Source of the DNA: Ignavibacteriales bacterium
GTDB lineage: Bacteria; Bacteroidota; Ignavibacteria; Ignavibacteriales; Ignavibacteriaceae
Length of the DNA: 64,000 nucleotides
Reading direction: 5' to 3'
NCBI GenBank assembly: GCA_003538625.1
Contig: DPRR01000029.1
Span: 434,001-498,000 of the forward strand
A program made the translations under genes and the position numbers. Below are positions 34,849 to 43,834 of this stretch, piece after piece (the first letter of the stretch is position 1; each line of letters opens with the position of its first letter). The notes beneath the pieces are model-generated. The model was not told the DNA's origin, searched no databases, and saw nothing but the letters and a program-made list of their open reading frames with translations.

Positions 34849-34922
34849 TCAATTCTCCGTTTAATAATATTGTTAGTGCCTGAAAGCCCAATGGCTATAC
34901 ACAAATTCTTACTGTTCAAATT

Positions 34923-35867
34923 CTAAATCATAAAAGGATGCATCAATTCATTTATTTTTGTAACTGGTAGATGTCTGATATTATAGGCTGCTTCTATTGA
35001 AGGTCTTGCAGTCTCGATACCGAATCCCTTGCCTGTCATCATTTCTTCATAAATCCTTGTATGAAGATCTGTAAATCCTTCGGTAAATTCAAGCTCAGTT
35101 CCATCGATTGTGATTGATCTATGAGTTGATTTATTTTTTTCAATTGCTTCTTTTGGTAAATCTTTTGAATCAATTGATAAATACCACCTAACGTTTGCAT
35201 TCTTTAGTTCCATAAAGCCGGAAGCCTTATTAAATTCTCTTAAAAATAAATGGTTCGTCTCAACCTTTCCAAAAAGCCAGAGTAATAAATCAAAGAAATG
35301 AATACCGATGTTTGTTGCAACACCTCCGGATATATCTTCTCTTCCTTTCCAGGAATACTGATACCAGGGTCCGCGTGATGTAATGTAAGTGAGAATTACT
35401 TCATGCTTTTTATTTTCGGACTTTCGTTTCTCAATTTGTTCCTTAACAGCAATTAGTGCCGGATGCACCCGAAGCTGCAGCACTGAATAAACTTTTTTAT
35501 CGGTTTCTTTTTCTAACTCCTGAAGCTGATCAAGATTCCAGGGATTTAATACTAAAGGCTTTTCGCAAATAGCATCAGCTCCCACACGTAATGCTAATCG
35601 TATATGCGCATCGTGCAGATTGTTTGGTGAGCAGATTGAAAGGTAATCAACTTTCTCGTACGATTTGGTTCTTCTGATTAATTCAAGATGCCTGTCAAAT
35701 CTTTCAAACTCCGTAAAGTAACTAGTGCCCGGAAAATAACGATCAAGTATTCCAACGGAATCATGCGGATCCATTGCTGCAACAAGATTGTTGCCTGTGT
35801 CTTTGATTGCCTGTAAATGTCTTGGGGCTATATAGCCTGCTACACCTGTTATTGCAAAATTTTTCAT
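34923..35867 (-). CDS. wbpB: UDP-N-acetyl-2-amino-2-deoxyglucuronate 3-dehydrogenase (WbpB/WlbA-like)
   Basis: A 314-residue Gfo/Idh/MocA oxidoreductase. The Rossmann start FAITGVAGYIAPRHLQAI, the SICSPNNLHDAHIRLALRVGADAICEKPLVLN segment with the conserved EKP, and SGGVATNIGIHFFDLLLWLFG identify the WlbA/WbpB group. It oxidises the C3 hydroxyl of UDP-GlcNAcA so that an aminotransferase (WbpE) can aminate it. It lies between wbpA and wbpD in the order expected for the pathway. No WbpE-like DegT/DnrJ/EryC1 aminotransferase gene is seen in this window. Confidence 0.85.
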   Translation of the reverse strand: MKNFAITGVAGYIAPRHLQAIKDTGNNLVAAMDPHDSVGILDRYFPGTSYFTEFERFDRHLELIRRTKSYEKVDYLSICSPNNLHDAHIRLALRVGADAICEKPLVLNPWNLDQLQELEKETDKKVYSVLQLRVHPALIAVKEQIEKRKSENKKHEVILTYITSRGPWYQYSWKGREDISGGVATNIGIHFFDLLLWLFGKVETNHLFLREFNKASGFMELKNANVRWYLSIDSKDLPKEAIEKNKSTHRSITIDGTELEFTEGFTDLHTRIYEEMMTGKGFGIETARPSIEAAYNIRHLPVTKINELMHPFMI

Positions 35868-35937
35868 GTTTTTTTAATCGCCAAATTGTTCTGTTTTTAC
35901 TGATCATTAAAATCAATTTTATTTTTACATTCTCTGT

Positions 35938-37287
35938 TTATGCTTTAAACACTTTCTCCGATTTTATGCCCGCTCTTTCAAATGCATTTCTTGTATCAAG
36001 CACAAGTTTAGAACTTGCAGAAATAAATTTATAATTGTATTCAGAGTGATCGGTGCTTAATAGAATAAGATCATATTTAGATAGATTCTTTTTATTTAAT
36101 TCCACTGATTCCATATCATACTGATATCTTCTTGTTTTTGGCAATTTTGGAATATAGGGATCATTATAATCCACTTTTGCACCTTTCTCTCTAAGAATTT
36201 CAATTAGTTTTAGTGAAGGTGATTCGCGCATATCGTCGATATCTTTTTTGTAAGAAGCACCAAGTATTAATATCTTAGATCCATTAAGAGATTTTTTGAA
36301 TTTGTTAAGAACCTCTCCGGCTTTTTCAATCACATAATACGGCATAAAAGTATTTATCTCTCCGGCTAATTCAATAAACTTTGTACTGATTTCAAATTCT
36401 CTTGCTTTCCATGTAAGATAAAAGGGATCGATGGGGATACAGTGACCTCCTAAACCCGGACCCGGGTAGAATGCCTGGAATCCAAAAGGTTTAGTTGCAG
36501 CAGCATCAATAACTTCCCAAACGTCTATATTCATTCTTTCAAATACCATCTTAAGTTCATTAACCAGGGCAATGTTAATTGATCGATAAATATTCTCAAG
36601 CAGTTTTGTAGCTTCGGCAGCACGAGGTGATGATACCGGAACAGTATTTACTATCACCTGATTATAAATTGCCAGCGCTATCTTTAAGCAGTTTGCAGTA
36701 ACTCCGCCTACAACTTTTGGTATTGTAGCAGTAGAGTACTTTGGATTATTCGGATCTTCGCGCTCCGGTGAGAATGCTAAAAAGAAATCCTTACCAACTA
36801 TAAATGGTTTTGCTTTTCTTTTTGAATTTTGGAGTAACGGTGCATTTTCAAACATTGGTAAGAGTATTTCTTCTGTAGTACCGGGATAAGTGGATGATTC
36901 AAGAGATACAAATTGTCCTTCTCTTAAATACTGTGCTATAATTTTACCGGAATTTTCTATATAAGTCATATCCGGCTCGCGGTGCTCATTAAGTGGAGTA
37001 GGAACACATATTATTATTATATCTGCTTCGGGTAATCTTGAAAAATCTGCAGTTGCAAAAAACTTTTTACTGTTTACAGTCTTTTTGATTTTATCTTCTT
37101 TAATATGCTTTATATAACTTTTACCTGCATTTAATATCGGAATTTTTCTTACATCGATATCAAACCCGATAGTTTTAAATCCTTTTAAGGCATACTCTAG
37201 TGCTAATGGCAGACCCACATAACCGAGTCCGATTATACCAACAACCGCTGATTTATTTTGAATTTTTTTTAGAAGCAAATTATGCAT
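35938..37287 (-). CDS. wbpA: UDP-N-acetylglucosamine 6-dehydrogenase (WbpA-like)
   Basis: A 449-residue nucleotide-sugar dehydrogenase. VGIIGLGYVGLPLAL (residues 16-30) binds NAD; ESSTYPGTTEEILLP, GFQAFYPGPGLGGHCIPIDPFYL with the catalytic cysteine (near residue 280) and ILGASYKKDIDDMRESPSLKLI complete the UDP-sugar dehydrogenase pattern of the WbpA/UDP-GlcNAc group. It oxidises C6 of UDP-GlcNAc to the uronic acid in the cytoplasm. It is the first gene of a leftward wbpA-wbpB-wbpD unit; the promoter should lie in 37288-37650, divergent from the aminotransferase gene. Confidence 0.88.
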   Translation of the reverse strand: MHNLLLKKIQNKSAVVGIIGLGYVGLPLALEYALKGFKTIGFDIDVRKIPILNAGKSYIKHIKEDKIKKTVNSKKFFATADFSRLPEADIIIICVPTPLNEHREPDMTYIENSGKIIAQYLREGQFVSLESSTYPGTTEEILLPMFENAPLLQNSKRKAKPFIVGKDFFLAFSPEREDPNNPKYSTATIPKVVGGVTANCLKIALAIYNQVIVNTVPVSSPRAAEATKLLENIYRSINIALVNELKMVFERMNIDVWEVIDAAATKPFGFQAFYPGPGLGGHCIPIDPFYLTWKAREFEISTKFIELAGEINTFMPYYVIEKAGEVLNKFKKSLNGSKILILGASYKKDIDDMRESPSLKLIEILREKGAKVDYNDPYIPKLPKTRRYQYDMESVELNKKNLSKYDLILLSTDHSEYNYKFISASSKLVLDTRNAFERAGIKSEKVFKA

Positions 37288-37650
37288 TTAATTCCTCTTA
37301 ATATTTGATTTGATGATTCAGTACTAAATATTTTATAAATCGATCTATTTTGAGCATAAATTGAGCCAATTCATTTTTGATAAATCATAAATATTTTTAT
37401 GATATTGTTCAAAATAATAAAAATGTTGAGACAATACACTTTGTAATTGACACATATTGATGTAACAATGAGAATAAGTGATTGTAAAAATTACTTTTAA
37501 TTTTTAACAAGTAAAAAATTAATGAGATGCTTACTCAATCTATTTTTTGAAATTCTATTATTGCAACAGCTACTAAAATATTTGCTTCCACAAAATATGG
37601 TGCTTAATTTTAAATAAAGATTAATTTTCAATTTTAATACTGACATATCA
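37288..37650. promoter_or_regulatory. Divergent promoter region between wbpA and the aminotransferase
   Basis: 363 bp of AT-rich DNA between two divergently transcribed genes must hold both promoters unless one is read from farther away. I cannot assign -10/-35 or Bacteroidota-type -33/-7 elements with confidence and see no operator palindrome. Confidence 0.4.
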
Positions 37651-38982
37651 ATGAATACACAAACCAAAATTACTCCGATTGATTTTCAAATTGTCACTCA
37701 AAAAATTAAAGACAGTAAATTAGAAAGCATAGGCGGAGCAACCATCCGCGAGATAAAAAAACTTGTGGATGAGATTGAAAAATCCACAGGGGAAAGATTT
37801 GTTAGAATGGAAATGGGGATTCCCGGTCTGCCGCCAACAAAAGTGGGTGTTGAAGCAGAGATAGAAGCTTTAAAGAAAGGCGTTGCTGCGATCTATCCTG
37901 ATATTTATGGTATTCAATCTCTTAAAGTGGAAACAGCCAGGTTTGTAAAATTATTTATGAATATTGAAGTCAGTCCTGAAAGCTGCGTACCCACTGGCGG
38001 ATCTATGATGGGAAGTTTTGCAGCATTTATGACTTTAAATAGATGTAATCCTGACAAAGATACTTCGCTGCTTATCGATCCCGGATTTCCTGTACACCGT
38101 CAGCAGTTAAAAGTACTGGGACAAAAAATTGCATCGTTTGATGTTTACAATTACCGCGGTGATAAATTAAAAGATAAACTTGAATCGATTTTAAGCGAGG
38201 GAAATATTTCCTGCATGCTCTATTCAAATCCGAATAACCCTTCCTGGATTTGTTTTACAGAAAAAGAATTAAAGATTATAGGTGATATGTGCAACAAGTA
38301 TGATGTAATTGCAATCGAAGATCTTGCTTACTTTGCAATGGATTTCAGACGAGATATGTCAAAACCGGGTGTTCCTCCTTATCAACCGTCTGTTGCAAAT
38401 TACACTGATAATTATATTCTTACCATTTCCAGCTCCAAAGCATTTAGTTATGCGGGTCAGAGGATCGGAATGATGGTCATCTCGGATGAATTATACGACA
38501 GAAGTTATCCTAACTTAAAAAAGTATTACGCTAAAGATTTATTCGGGCATTCGATGATTTACGGAAGTATTTATGCTATGAGTGCAGGCATATCTCATTC
38601 AGCACAATATGCTCTTGCAGCAATATTTAAAGCAGCCAACGACGGCACACTGGATTTTGTTGAGGAAGTTAAAGAGTACGGTGAGAAGGCTAAAATTATG
38701 AAAGAGCTTTTTACAGATAACGGTTTTAAAATTGTTTATGATAAAGATGACGGCGAACCAATTGCTGATGGTTTTTACTTTACTTTTGCTTATCCCGGTT
38801 TTTCCGGTGATGAATTACTGCACGAACTTTTATATTATGGTATAAGTGCAATTTCATTAGCCATTACCGGAAGTGAAAGATTAGAGGGGATTCGTGCCTG
38901 TGTATCGCTTGTTAAACGGGATCAATTTAAAGATTTAGAATTTAGATTGAAAAAGTTTAACCAAGATCATCCTTTAACATAA
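37651..38982 (+). CDS. Class I/II PLP-dependent aminotransferase
   Basis: A 443-residue fold-type I enzyme. SCVPTGGSMMGSFAAFM, LYSNPNNPSWICFTEKEL (the NPxNP substrate/PLP segment), IAIEDLAYFAMDFR (the D that binds the pyridine nitrogen) and ISSSKAFSYAGQRIGMMVI (Schiff-base lysine in SSSKAF, then the R of GxRxG) are all in order. It transfers an amino group between an amino acid and a 2-oxo acid in the cytoplasm. It is monocistronic with a perfect inverted repeat after it. The exact substrate is unknown; it is not of the DegT/WbpE sugar-aminotransferase class. Confidence 0.85.
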   Translation: MNTQTKITPIDFQIVTQKIKDSKLESIGGATIREIKKLVDEIEKSTGERFVRMEMGIPGLPPTKVGVEAEIEALKKGVAAIYPDIYGIQSLKVETARFVKLFMNIEVSPESCVPTGGSMMGSFAAFMTLNRCNPDKDTSLLIDPGFPVHRQQLKVLGQKIASFDVYNYRGDKLKDKLESILSEGNISCMLYSNPNNPSWICFTEKELKIIGDMCNKYDVIAIEDLAYFAMDFRRDMSKPGVPPYQPSVANYTDNYILTISSSKAFSYAGQRIGMMVISDELYDRSYPNLKKYYAKDLFGHSMIYGSIYAMSAGISHSAQYALAAIFKAANDGTLDFVEEVKEYGEKAKIMKELFTDNGFKIVYDKDDGEPIADGFYFTFAYPGFSGDELLHELLYYGISAISLAITGSERLEGIRACVSLVKRDQFKDLEFRLKKFNQDHPLT

Positions 38983-38989
38983 AAGGTTT

Positions 38990-39041
38990 AATGCATGGTT
39001 GCATGGCTGCATGCATTCATGCAGCCATGCAACCATGCATT
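38990..39041. terminator. Perfect 24-bp inverted repeat between convergent genes
   Basis: Left arm 38990-39013 (starts AATGCATGGTTGC) and right arm 39018-39041 are exact reverse complements around a 4-base CATT loop. The arms repeat TGCATG-like words. It lies 7 bp after the aminotransferase stop and 23 bp from the oadB stop. There is no clear T-run, so it may be a bidirectional terminator or an mRNA-end stabiliser. Confidence 0.75.
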
Positions 39042-39064
39042 CTTACTTCCATTCGTTAATTTTT

Positions 39065-40228
39065 TTATCCCATAAAAAAGCTTAACAAAATACCTGCAGC
39101 TACCGCACTTCCTATAACACCTGCAACGTTTGGAGCCATTGCATGCATAAGCAAGTGATTTGTTTTGTCATACTCCAGACCAATTATCTGAGAAACGCGT
39201 GCACTATCGGGTACAGCAGAAACTCCGGCGTTTCCGATTAATGGATTAATTTTATTTCCATCTTTAAGAAATAAATTCATAAACTTTACAAAGAGTATTC
39301 CGCCCGTTGTTGCAATAACAAATGAACCAGCACCAAGAATAAAAATTCCGACTGATTGCGAAGTTAAAAATGTTGTTGCCTGTGTAGATGCACCAACTGT
39401 TAATCCGATTAATATTGTAACGATATCTATCAGTGAACCTTTTGCAGTATCTGCCAGTCTTTTTGTAACTCCGCTTTCTTTTAGCATATTTCCAAAAAAC
39501 AACATACCTAGTAAAGGCATTGCACTGGGAACAATTAATGTTGTAAGAATTAATCCTACGATAGGGAAGAGTATCTTTTCTGTTTTTGAAACTGAACGGG
39601 GAGGCTTCATCCTGATAACACGCTCTTTATCAGTTGTCAGCAGTCTCATTATCGGCGGCTGAATAACGGGCACAAGAGCCATATATGAATAAGCAGAAAT
39701 TGCAATTGCACCCACAAGTTCCGGAGCTAATTTAGATGAAAGGAAAATTGCAGTTGGTCCATCCGCCCCGCCAATTATTCCAATAGCTGCAGCTTGTTCC
39801 GGTAAAAATCCAAGAAACAATGCAATCATATAAGCACCAAAAATACCGAGCTGTGCTGCCGCACCAAGTAACATTAATTTAGGATTTGAAAGCAGAGCTG
39901 AGAAATCTGTCATGGCACCAATTCCTAAAAATATCAGAGGCGGATAAATTCCTTTAAGCACACCAAAGTATAAATAGCCCATTACACTTCCGGGCTCGTA
40001 GATACCAATCTGGAGATTAGCTCCTTGTAAAAAAGGTATATTACCAATTAAAATTCCGAATCCGATTGGAACTAAAAGAAGCGGTTCATACTCCTTTGCA
40101 ATTGCAAGATAGATGAACAGAAGCCCAACAATCAGCATAACAACATGCCCTATTGTAAAATTCGGAAACGCGGTATACCTGAAGAACTGATCGAAACCAT
40201 GAACCATAAATTGAAAAAACTGTTCCAT
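39065..40228 (-). CDS. oadB: Sodium-pumping decarboxylase subunit beta (OadB/MmdB family)
   Basis: A 387-residue polytopic membrane protein with about nine to eleven helices. The family blocks ALLSNPKLMLLGAAAQLGIF, AIGIIGGADGPTAIFLSS (with the ADGPTAIF motif that binds sodium), SVMGYLYFGV and GVSAVPDSARVSQ are present. It couples decarboxylation of carboxybiotin to sodium export. It is the last gene of the leftward mce-mmdA-oadG-BCCP-oadB operon and starts 3 bp after the biotin carrier gene. Length is normal for methylmalonyl-CoA decarboxylase beta subunits. Confidence 0.92.
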   Translation of the reverse strand: MEQFFQFMVHGFDQFFRYTAFPNFTIGHVVMLIVGLLFIYLAIAKEYEPLLLVPIGFGILIGNIPFLQGANLQIGIYEPGSVMGYLYFGVLKGIYPPLIFLGIGAMTDFSALLSNPKLMLLGAAAQLGIFGAYMIALFLGFLPEQAAAIGIIGGADGPTAIFLSSKLAPELVGAIAISAYSYMALVPVIQPPIMRLLTTDKERVIRMKPPRSVSKTEKILFPIVGLILTTLIVPSAMPLLGMLFFGNMLKESGVTKRLADTAKGSLIDIVTILIGLTVGASTQATTFLTSQSVGIFILGAGSFVIATTGGILFVKFMNLFLKDGNKINPLIGNAGVSAVPDSARVSQIIGLEYDKTNHLLMHAMAPNVAGVIGSAVAAGILLSFFMG

Positions 40229-40230
40229 GG

Positions 40231-40674
40231 TTAAACTCCGATTTCAATAAGTACATCGCCTTCGAGAACAGAATCGCCGGTTTTAACTTTAACGGATTTA
40301 ATAATACCATCTTTATCGGCATTGATATTATTCTCCATCTTCATTGCTTCGAGCATAAGAAGTTTTGTTCCAACTTTTACATGGTCACCTTCTTTTACAT
40401 ATACCTGAAGAATGACACCGGGAAGAGGTGATTTTACAAAACCTACTCCCTTTGGTGCAGTGGGTGCGCTTGTTCGCTGTTCGGATTTTACTGATTCGGT
40501 ACTTGGTACAGCAACTGATCTTACCAGTTTTGGTGTTTTGCTTTGAGCAATTACTTTATCTACCTCAACCTGATATACTGCGCCATTCACTTCGACTTCG
40601 GCAATATTATCTTCGACGTTTAAAATATTGACATCGTACTTATTGCCCTGTATTGTAAATTTAAATTTTTTCAT
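40231..40674 (-). CDS. Biotin carboxyl carrier subunit of the decarboxylase
   Basis: A 147-residue protein: an N-terminal beta-rich segment (residues 1-45), a Pro/Thr/Ser-rich linker (roughly 55-80) and a C-terminal biotinyl domain. The biotinylation site is LEAMKMENNI and is followed by the GDSVLEGDVLIEI end. It carries carboxybiotin from the carboxyltransferase (mmdA) to OadB at the membrane. It lies 3 bp before oadB and 15 bp after oadG. Size and linker match the MmdC/OadA-C type carriers. Confidence 0.92.
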   Translation of the reverse strand: MKKFKFTIQGNKYDVNILNVEDNIAEVEVNGAVYQVEVDKVIAQSKTPKLVRSVAVPSTESVKSEQRTSAPTAPKGVGFVKSPLPGVILQVYVKEGDHVKVGTKLLMLEAMKMENNINADKDGIIKSVKVKTGDSVLEGDVLIEIGV

Positions 40675-40689
40675 AATTTTTTTTCTCAG

Positions 40690-41097
40690 TTATCTTTGAA
40701 ATTGTTTTATTCCGTAAATTTTTGAACTCCAGGGTGAGTAAACTCTTGAAACTTTATTTATTGTTAATACTGCATCTTCCTTATCATGAATTTCTGAATA
40801 ATAAAGATGTATTGCCATTGCAATTGCTGCATTAACTTCACCGGAGACTGATAAATCCTCCACTACAGTTACACTTTTACCTTCCCGCATTAGCAATCTT
40901 TTTACATTTATATTCAGCACTTTAGTTACGTTTGCGAAGATAAGGTACAAGAAAAGCAGTGCTAAAAACACAACTACATAACCGATTACTGTCATACCTA
41001 TTCCCCAGGGATCAATCTTTAAAAACAGATCCGAATTTTTATGTATAGTAACTGATGATGTGTCTTTTGCTATTTGTTGAATTAATCCTAAAAACAT
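40690..41097 (-). CDS. Decarboxylase gamma-like subunit (OadG/MmdD family)
   Basis: A 135-residue protein with one membrane helix (GMTVIGYVVVFLALLFLYLIFANV, about residues 34-57) preceded by a periplasmic N-terminus and followed by a cytoplasmic tail rich in charged residues. OadG-family subunits anchor and assemble the complex and often contain a single helix of this kind. The tail includes EVNAAIAMAIHLYYSEIHD, which resembles the helical segment of OadG-type proteins. It sits between mmdA (14 bp gap) and the biotin carrier gene, where the gamma subunit is expected. Confidence 0.8.
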   Translation of the reverse strand: MFLGLIQQIAKDTSSVTIHKNSDLFLKIDPWGIGMTVIGYVVVFLALLFLYLIFANVTKVLNINVKRLLMREGKSVTVVEDLSVSGEVNAAIAMAIHLYYSEIHDKEDAVLTINKVSRVYSPWSSKIYGIKQFQR

Positions 41098-41110
41098 TTT
41101 TATGCCTTTC

Positions 41111-42670
41111 TTATAGTGGAAGATTAGAATGTTTTTTAGGCGGATTTACATCCTTTTTTGTTGCAAGAGACTGTAGTGCGCGAATTACTCTGAATCGTGT
41201 ATTTCTCGGTTCAATAACATCATCAATGTAACCGTATTTTGCGGCAACATAGGGAGTTGCAAATTTCATACGGTAATCTTCTTCACGTTCTTTTACAAAT
41301 TTAATTCTTTCCTCAGGATCAGTTATTAATTGCAATTCTTTTTGATGAAGAACTTCAATTGCACCTTTAGGACCCATAACTGCAATCTCAGCACCGGGCC
41401 ATGCATAATTAATATCACCGCGTAAATGTTTGGAGCTCATTACATCATAAGCACCGCCGTAAGCTTTGCGAAGCACAACTGTTACTTTTGGAACCGTTGC
41501 CTCTCCGTATGCAAATAAAAGCTTTGCACCGTGAATAATAATGCCTCCATATTCCTGAGCTGTTCCGGGTAAAAATCCCGGTACATCAACAAATGTTACA
41601 ATAGGAATATTGAATGCATCGCAGAATCTGACAAAACGTGCAGCTTTTCGTGATGAGTTTATATCAAGCACACCGGCTAAATAACTTGGTTGATTTGCAA
41701 CAATACCAACCGGCATTCCGTTAAACCTTGCAAATCCTGTAACTATGTTTGGGGCATAGTGTCTTTGGATTTCTAAAAATTCGTGCTGATCTACAACTGC
41801 ATGAATAACATCTTTAACGTCGTAAGGTTTATTTGTCGCCTCGGGAATTAATGAGTTAAGCATATCTTCTAATCTATCTATCGGATCATCACAGGGCAGT
41901 ATTGGTGGATCTTCCAAATTATTCTGAGGTAAATAGCTAAGTAATTTTCTAATTAATGATATTCCTTCTTCTTCATCATCAGATACTAAATGTGCAACAC
42001 CTGATTTTGCAGCGTGAACCATTGCGCCACCCAGCTCATCGTCAGTTACAGTTTCACCAGTTACAGTTTTTACAACTTTTGGTCCGGTAACAAACATGTA
42101 GCTTGCACTTTTATTCATAATGATAAAATCAGTAAGAGCAGGCGAGTAAACAGCACCACCCGCACAAGGTCCAAATACTGCGGAGATCTGTGGAATAACA
42201 CCTGATGCCAAGATATTCCTTTGAAAAATATCTGCATATCCTCCAAGAGATTTTACGCCCTCCTGAATTCTAGCGCCGCCGCTGTCATTTATGCCGATAA
42301 CCGGTGCGCCGACTTTCATCGCTTTATCCATTACTTTACAAATTTTCTGAGCATACATTTCGGATAATGATCCGCCAAAAACCGTAAAGTCCTGAGAGAA
42401 CACATAAACCAGCCTGCCATCGATAGTACCGTATCCTGTAACTACTCCATCTGATAGATAAGTTTCTTTATCCAAACCAAAATCAATGCTGCGATGACAG
42501 ACGAACATGTCAAATTCTTCAAAGCTGCCTTCATCAAGTAAAAGCTGCAGCCTTTCTCTTGCTGTAAGTTTTCCTTTTTTATGTTGAGATTCGATGCGCT
42601 TTTCTCCGCCGCCAAGTTTAGCTTGCTGACGCAGTGCCATCAATTCTTTAATTTTATCTTCCATGGCCAT
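41111..42670 (-). CDS. mmdA: Methylmalonyl-CoA decarboxylase carboxyltransferase subunit
   Basis: A 519-residue crotonase-fold carboxyltransferase with an N-terminal half (KGKLTARERLQLLLDEGSF, then GAPVIGINDSGGARIQEGV and ISAVFGPCAGGAVYSPAL). Its C-terminal half has IPIVTFVDVPGFLPGTAQEYGGII and VTVVLRKAYGGAYDVM with MGPKGAIEVL. It moves CO2 from methylmalonyl-CoA to biotin (or the reverse in propionyl-CoA carboxylase-type use). With mce, oadG, BCCP and oadB it forms a complete decarboxylase operon. Length is typical (510-520). A hairpin repeat lies between it and mce. Confidence 0.93.
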   Translation of the reverse strand: MAMEDKIKELMALRQQAKLGGGEKRIESQHKKGKLTARERLQLLLDEGSFEEFDMFVCHRSIDFGLDKETYLSDGVVTGYGTIDGRLVYVFSQDFTVFGGSLSEMYAQKICKVMDKAMKVGAPVIGINDSGGARIQEGVKSLGGYADIFQRNILASGVIPQISAVFGPCAGGAVYSPALTDFIIMNKSASYMFVTGPKVVKTVTGETVTDDELGGAMVHAAKSGVAHLVSDDEEEGISLIRKLLSYLPQNNLEDPPILPCDDPIDRLEDMLNSLIPEATNKPYDVKDVIHAVVDQHEFLEIQRHYAPNIVTGFARFNGMPVGIVANQPSYLAGVLDINSSRKAARFVRFCDAFNIPIVTFVDVPGFLPGTAQEYGGIIIHGAKLLFAYGEATVPKVTVVLRKAYGGAYDVMSSKHLRGDINYAWPGAEIAVMGPKGAIEVLHQKELQLITDPEERIKFVKEREEDYRMKFATPYVAAKYGYIDDVIEPRNTRFRVIRALQSLATKKDVNPPKKHSNLPL

Positions 42671-42705
42671 AATGTTTACCTGTATATTTTTATTTTATTT
42701 ATTGT

Positions 42706-42728
42706 CATGCTGAACTCGTTTCAGCATC
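42706..42728. repeat. Palindromic repeat between mce and mmdA
   Basis: ATGCTGAA and TTCAGCAT enclose CTCGT; the unit extends to GTCATGCTGAACTCGTTTCA. The same hairpin family recurs in many intergenic regions of this window in variant form. In an operon it could partly attenuate or stabilise the mRNA. Confidence 0.65.
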
Positions 42729-42783
42729 TCTATTTGTTAGTAGCGATACAGAAATTATAATAGCATGACTTTTTAATAACTTA

Positions 42784-43188
42784 TTAGGGTTTCTCACAAA
42801 GTTCAGTTAGCACTCCGAATGTTGATTTGGGATGCAGAAAAGCAATATTTAATCCTTCGGCACCTTTGCGTCCTTTTTCATCTATAAGCATTATATTTTT
42901 TGATTTAACTTCATCCAGTGAATTCTGTAACCCTGTTACCGCAAATGCAAGATGATGAATTCCTTCACCTTTCTTCTCAATAAATTTTGCAACAGGTCCC
43001 TCCGGCGAAGTTGATTCAAGTAGTTCAATTTTGGTTTGTCCAACCATAAAAAAAGCAGTTTTAACTTTTTGATCTGCTACTTCTTCTGTGGCATAGCATT
43101 TTAAGCCAAGCACATTTTGATAGTATTTAATTGCCTCATCAATATTTTTTACAGCAATACCGATATGTTCTATGTGTGAAATATTCAT
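42784..43188 (-). CDS. mce: Methylmalonyl-CoA epimerase
   Basis: A 134-residue vicinal-oxygen-chelate protein. ISHIEHIGIAVKNIDEAIKYYQNVLGL opens the first beta-alpha module with the metal-binding His and KTAFFMVGQTKIELLESTSP follows. GEGIHHLAFAV supplies the second metal His and FLHPKSTFGVLTELCEKP the terminal Glu. It interconverts the S and R forms of methylmalonyl-CoA between mutase and decarboxylase. It is the first gene of the leftward operon. Length is standard. Confidence 0.92.
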   Translation of the reverse strand: MNISHIEHIGIAVKNIDEAIKYYQNVLGLKCYATEEVADQKVKTAFFMVGQTKIELLESTSPEGPVAKFIEKKGEGIHHLAFAVTGLQNSLDEVKSKNIMLIDEKGRKGAEGLNIAFLHPKSTFGVLTELCEKP

Positions 43189-43525
43189 TTTTGATTCACG
43201 TTATTGTTAATAAATATAAAGCAAAGTTAATCATTGCACTTCGACAAAGTTAATGCCATCACTAATAATTTTGTAGAAAGTGTTTTTAATGTTAATAGAG
43301 TAAATTGACAATTGTTAATCAATTCTTATTAAGGATAATAGAAATTGGTATTTCTTAGTTGTGAGAAATAAACAACTTCGTTTAAAGTTAATCATTCTTT
43401 GCAGACAGTTAAAAGTATAGAAAAATAGTTATTAACAATTTCTTGCAACAAAATATCATTTTATCTATTTTTACACGCTAAAATTAGAAATAATCATTCT
43501 ACCATTGATTTTTTTCAACGTATTT
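43189..43525. other. Intergenic region upstream of mce and of the tRNA-Leu cassette
   Basis: AT-rich divergent region. It must hold the promoter for the leftward mce operon and one for the rightward tRNA/GIY-YIG cassette. I cannot place promoter elements with certainty and see no repeats. Confidence 0.4.
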
Positions 43526-43582
43526 GCCGGGATGGCGGAACCTGCCTGCCGGCAGGCAGGTTGGTAGACGCAGAGGACTTAA
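43526..43582 (+). pseudogene. tRNA-Leu(UAA) 5'-half, copy 1, with palindrome in the D-loop
   Basis: 43526-43540 and 43561-43582 match the first 37 bases of the intact tRNA-Leu at 44144 with one change (GCAGAGG for GCACAGG). Between them, at the D-loop, is the perfect 20-bp palindrome CCTGCCTGCCGGCAGGCAGG (43541-43560). Homology stops in the anticodon loop (CTTAA), six bases before the start codon of the GIY-YIG gene. Confidence 0.9.
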
Positions 43583-43587
43583 AAATT

Positions 43588-43830
43588 ATGTTCTTTGTTT
43601 ATGCAATAAAAAGTCTCAAGCGTAATTATATTTATGTTGGACTATCAAGTAATCTTGAAAGAAGGTTAGCTGAACATAATGGAGGCAGAAACAAAACAAC
43701 TGAACCTTACAGACCTTTTAAGCTAATCTATTCTGAAGAATTTGATACAAGAATAAAGGCTCGAATTAGAGAAAAGTATTTCAAAAGTGGTTCTGGAAAA
43801 GAGTTTCTTAAAAATATTGAAGCTATTTAA
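43588..43830 (+). CDS. GIY-YIG nuclease, tandem copy 1
   Basis: An 80-residue GIY-YIG domain protein: FFVYAIKSLKRNYIYVGLSSNLERRLAEHNGG holds the YAI/YVG pair and the catalytic R, and YRPFKLIYSEEF is followed by REKYFKSGSGKEFLKNI. The start is ATG 43588; a longer frame beginning in the tRNA half only adds tRNA-derived residues (MVDAEDLK). Small UvrC-like GIY-YIG proteins of this size are common in Bacteroidota and their role is unclear; homing-type DNA cleavage is one possibility. The gene directly follows the tRNA-Leu half and is repeated 309 bp later with about six base changes. Confidence 0.9.
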   Translation: MFFVYAIKSLKRNYIYVGLSSNLERRLAEHNGGRNKTTEPYRPFKLIYSEEFDTRIKARIREKYFKSGSGKEFLKNIEAI

Positions 43831-43834
43831 TTAA

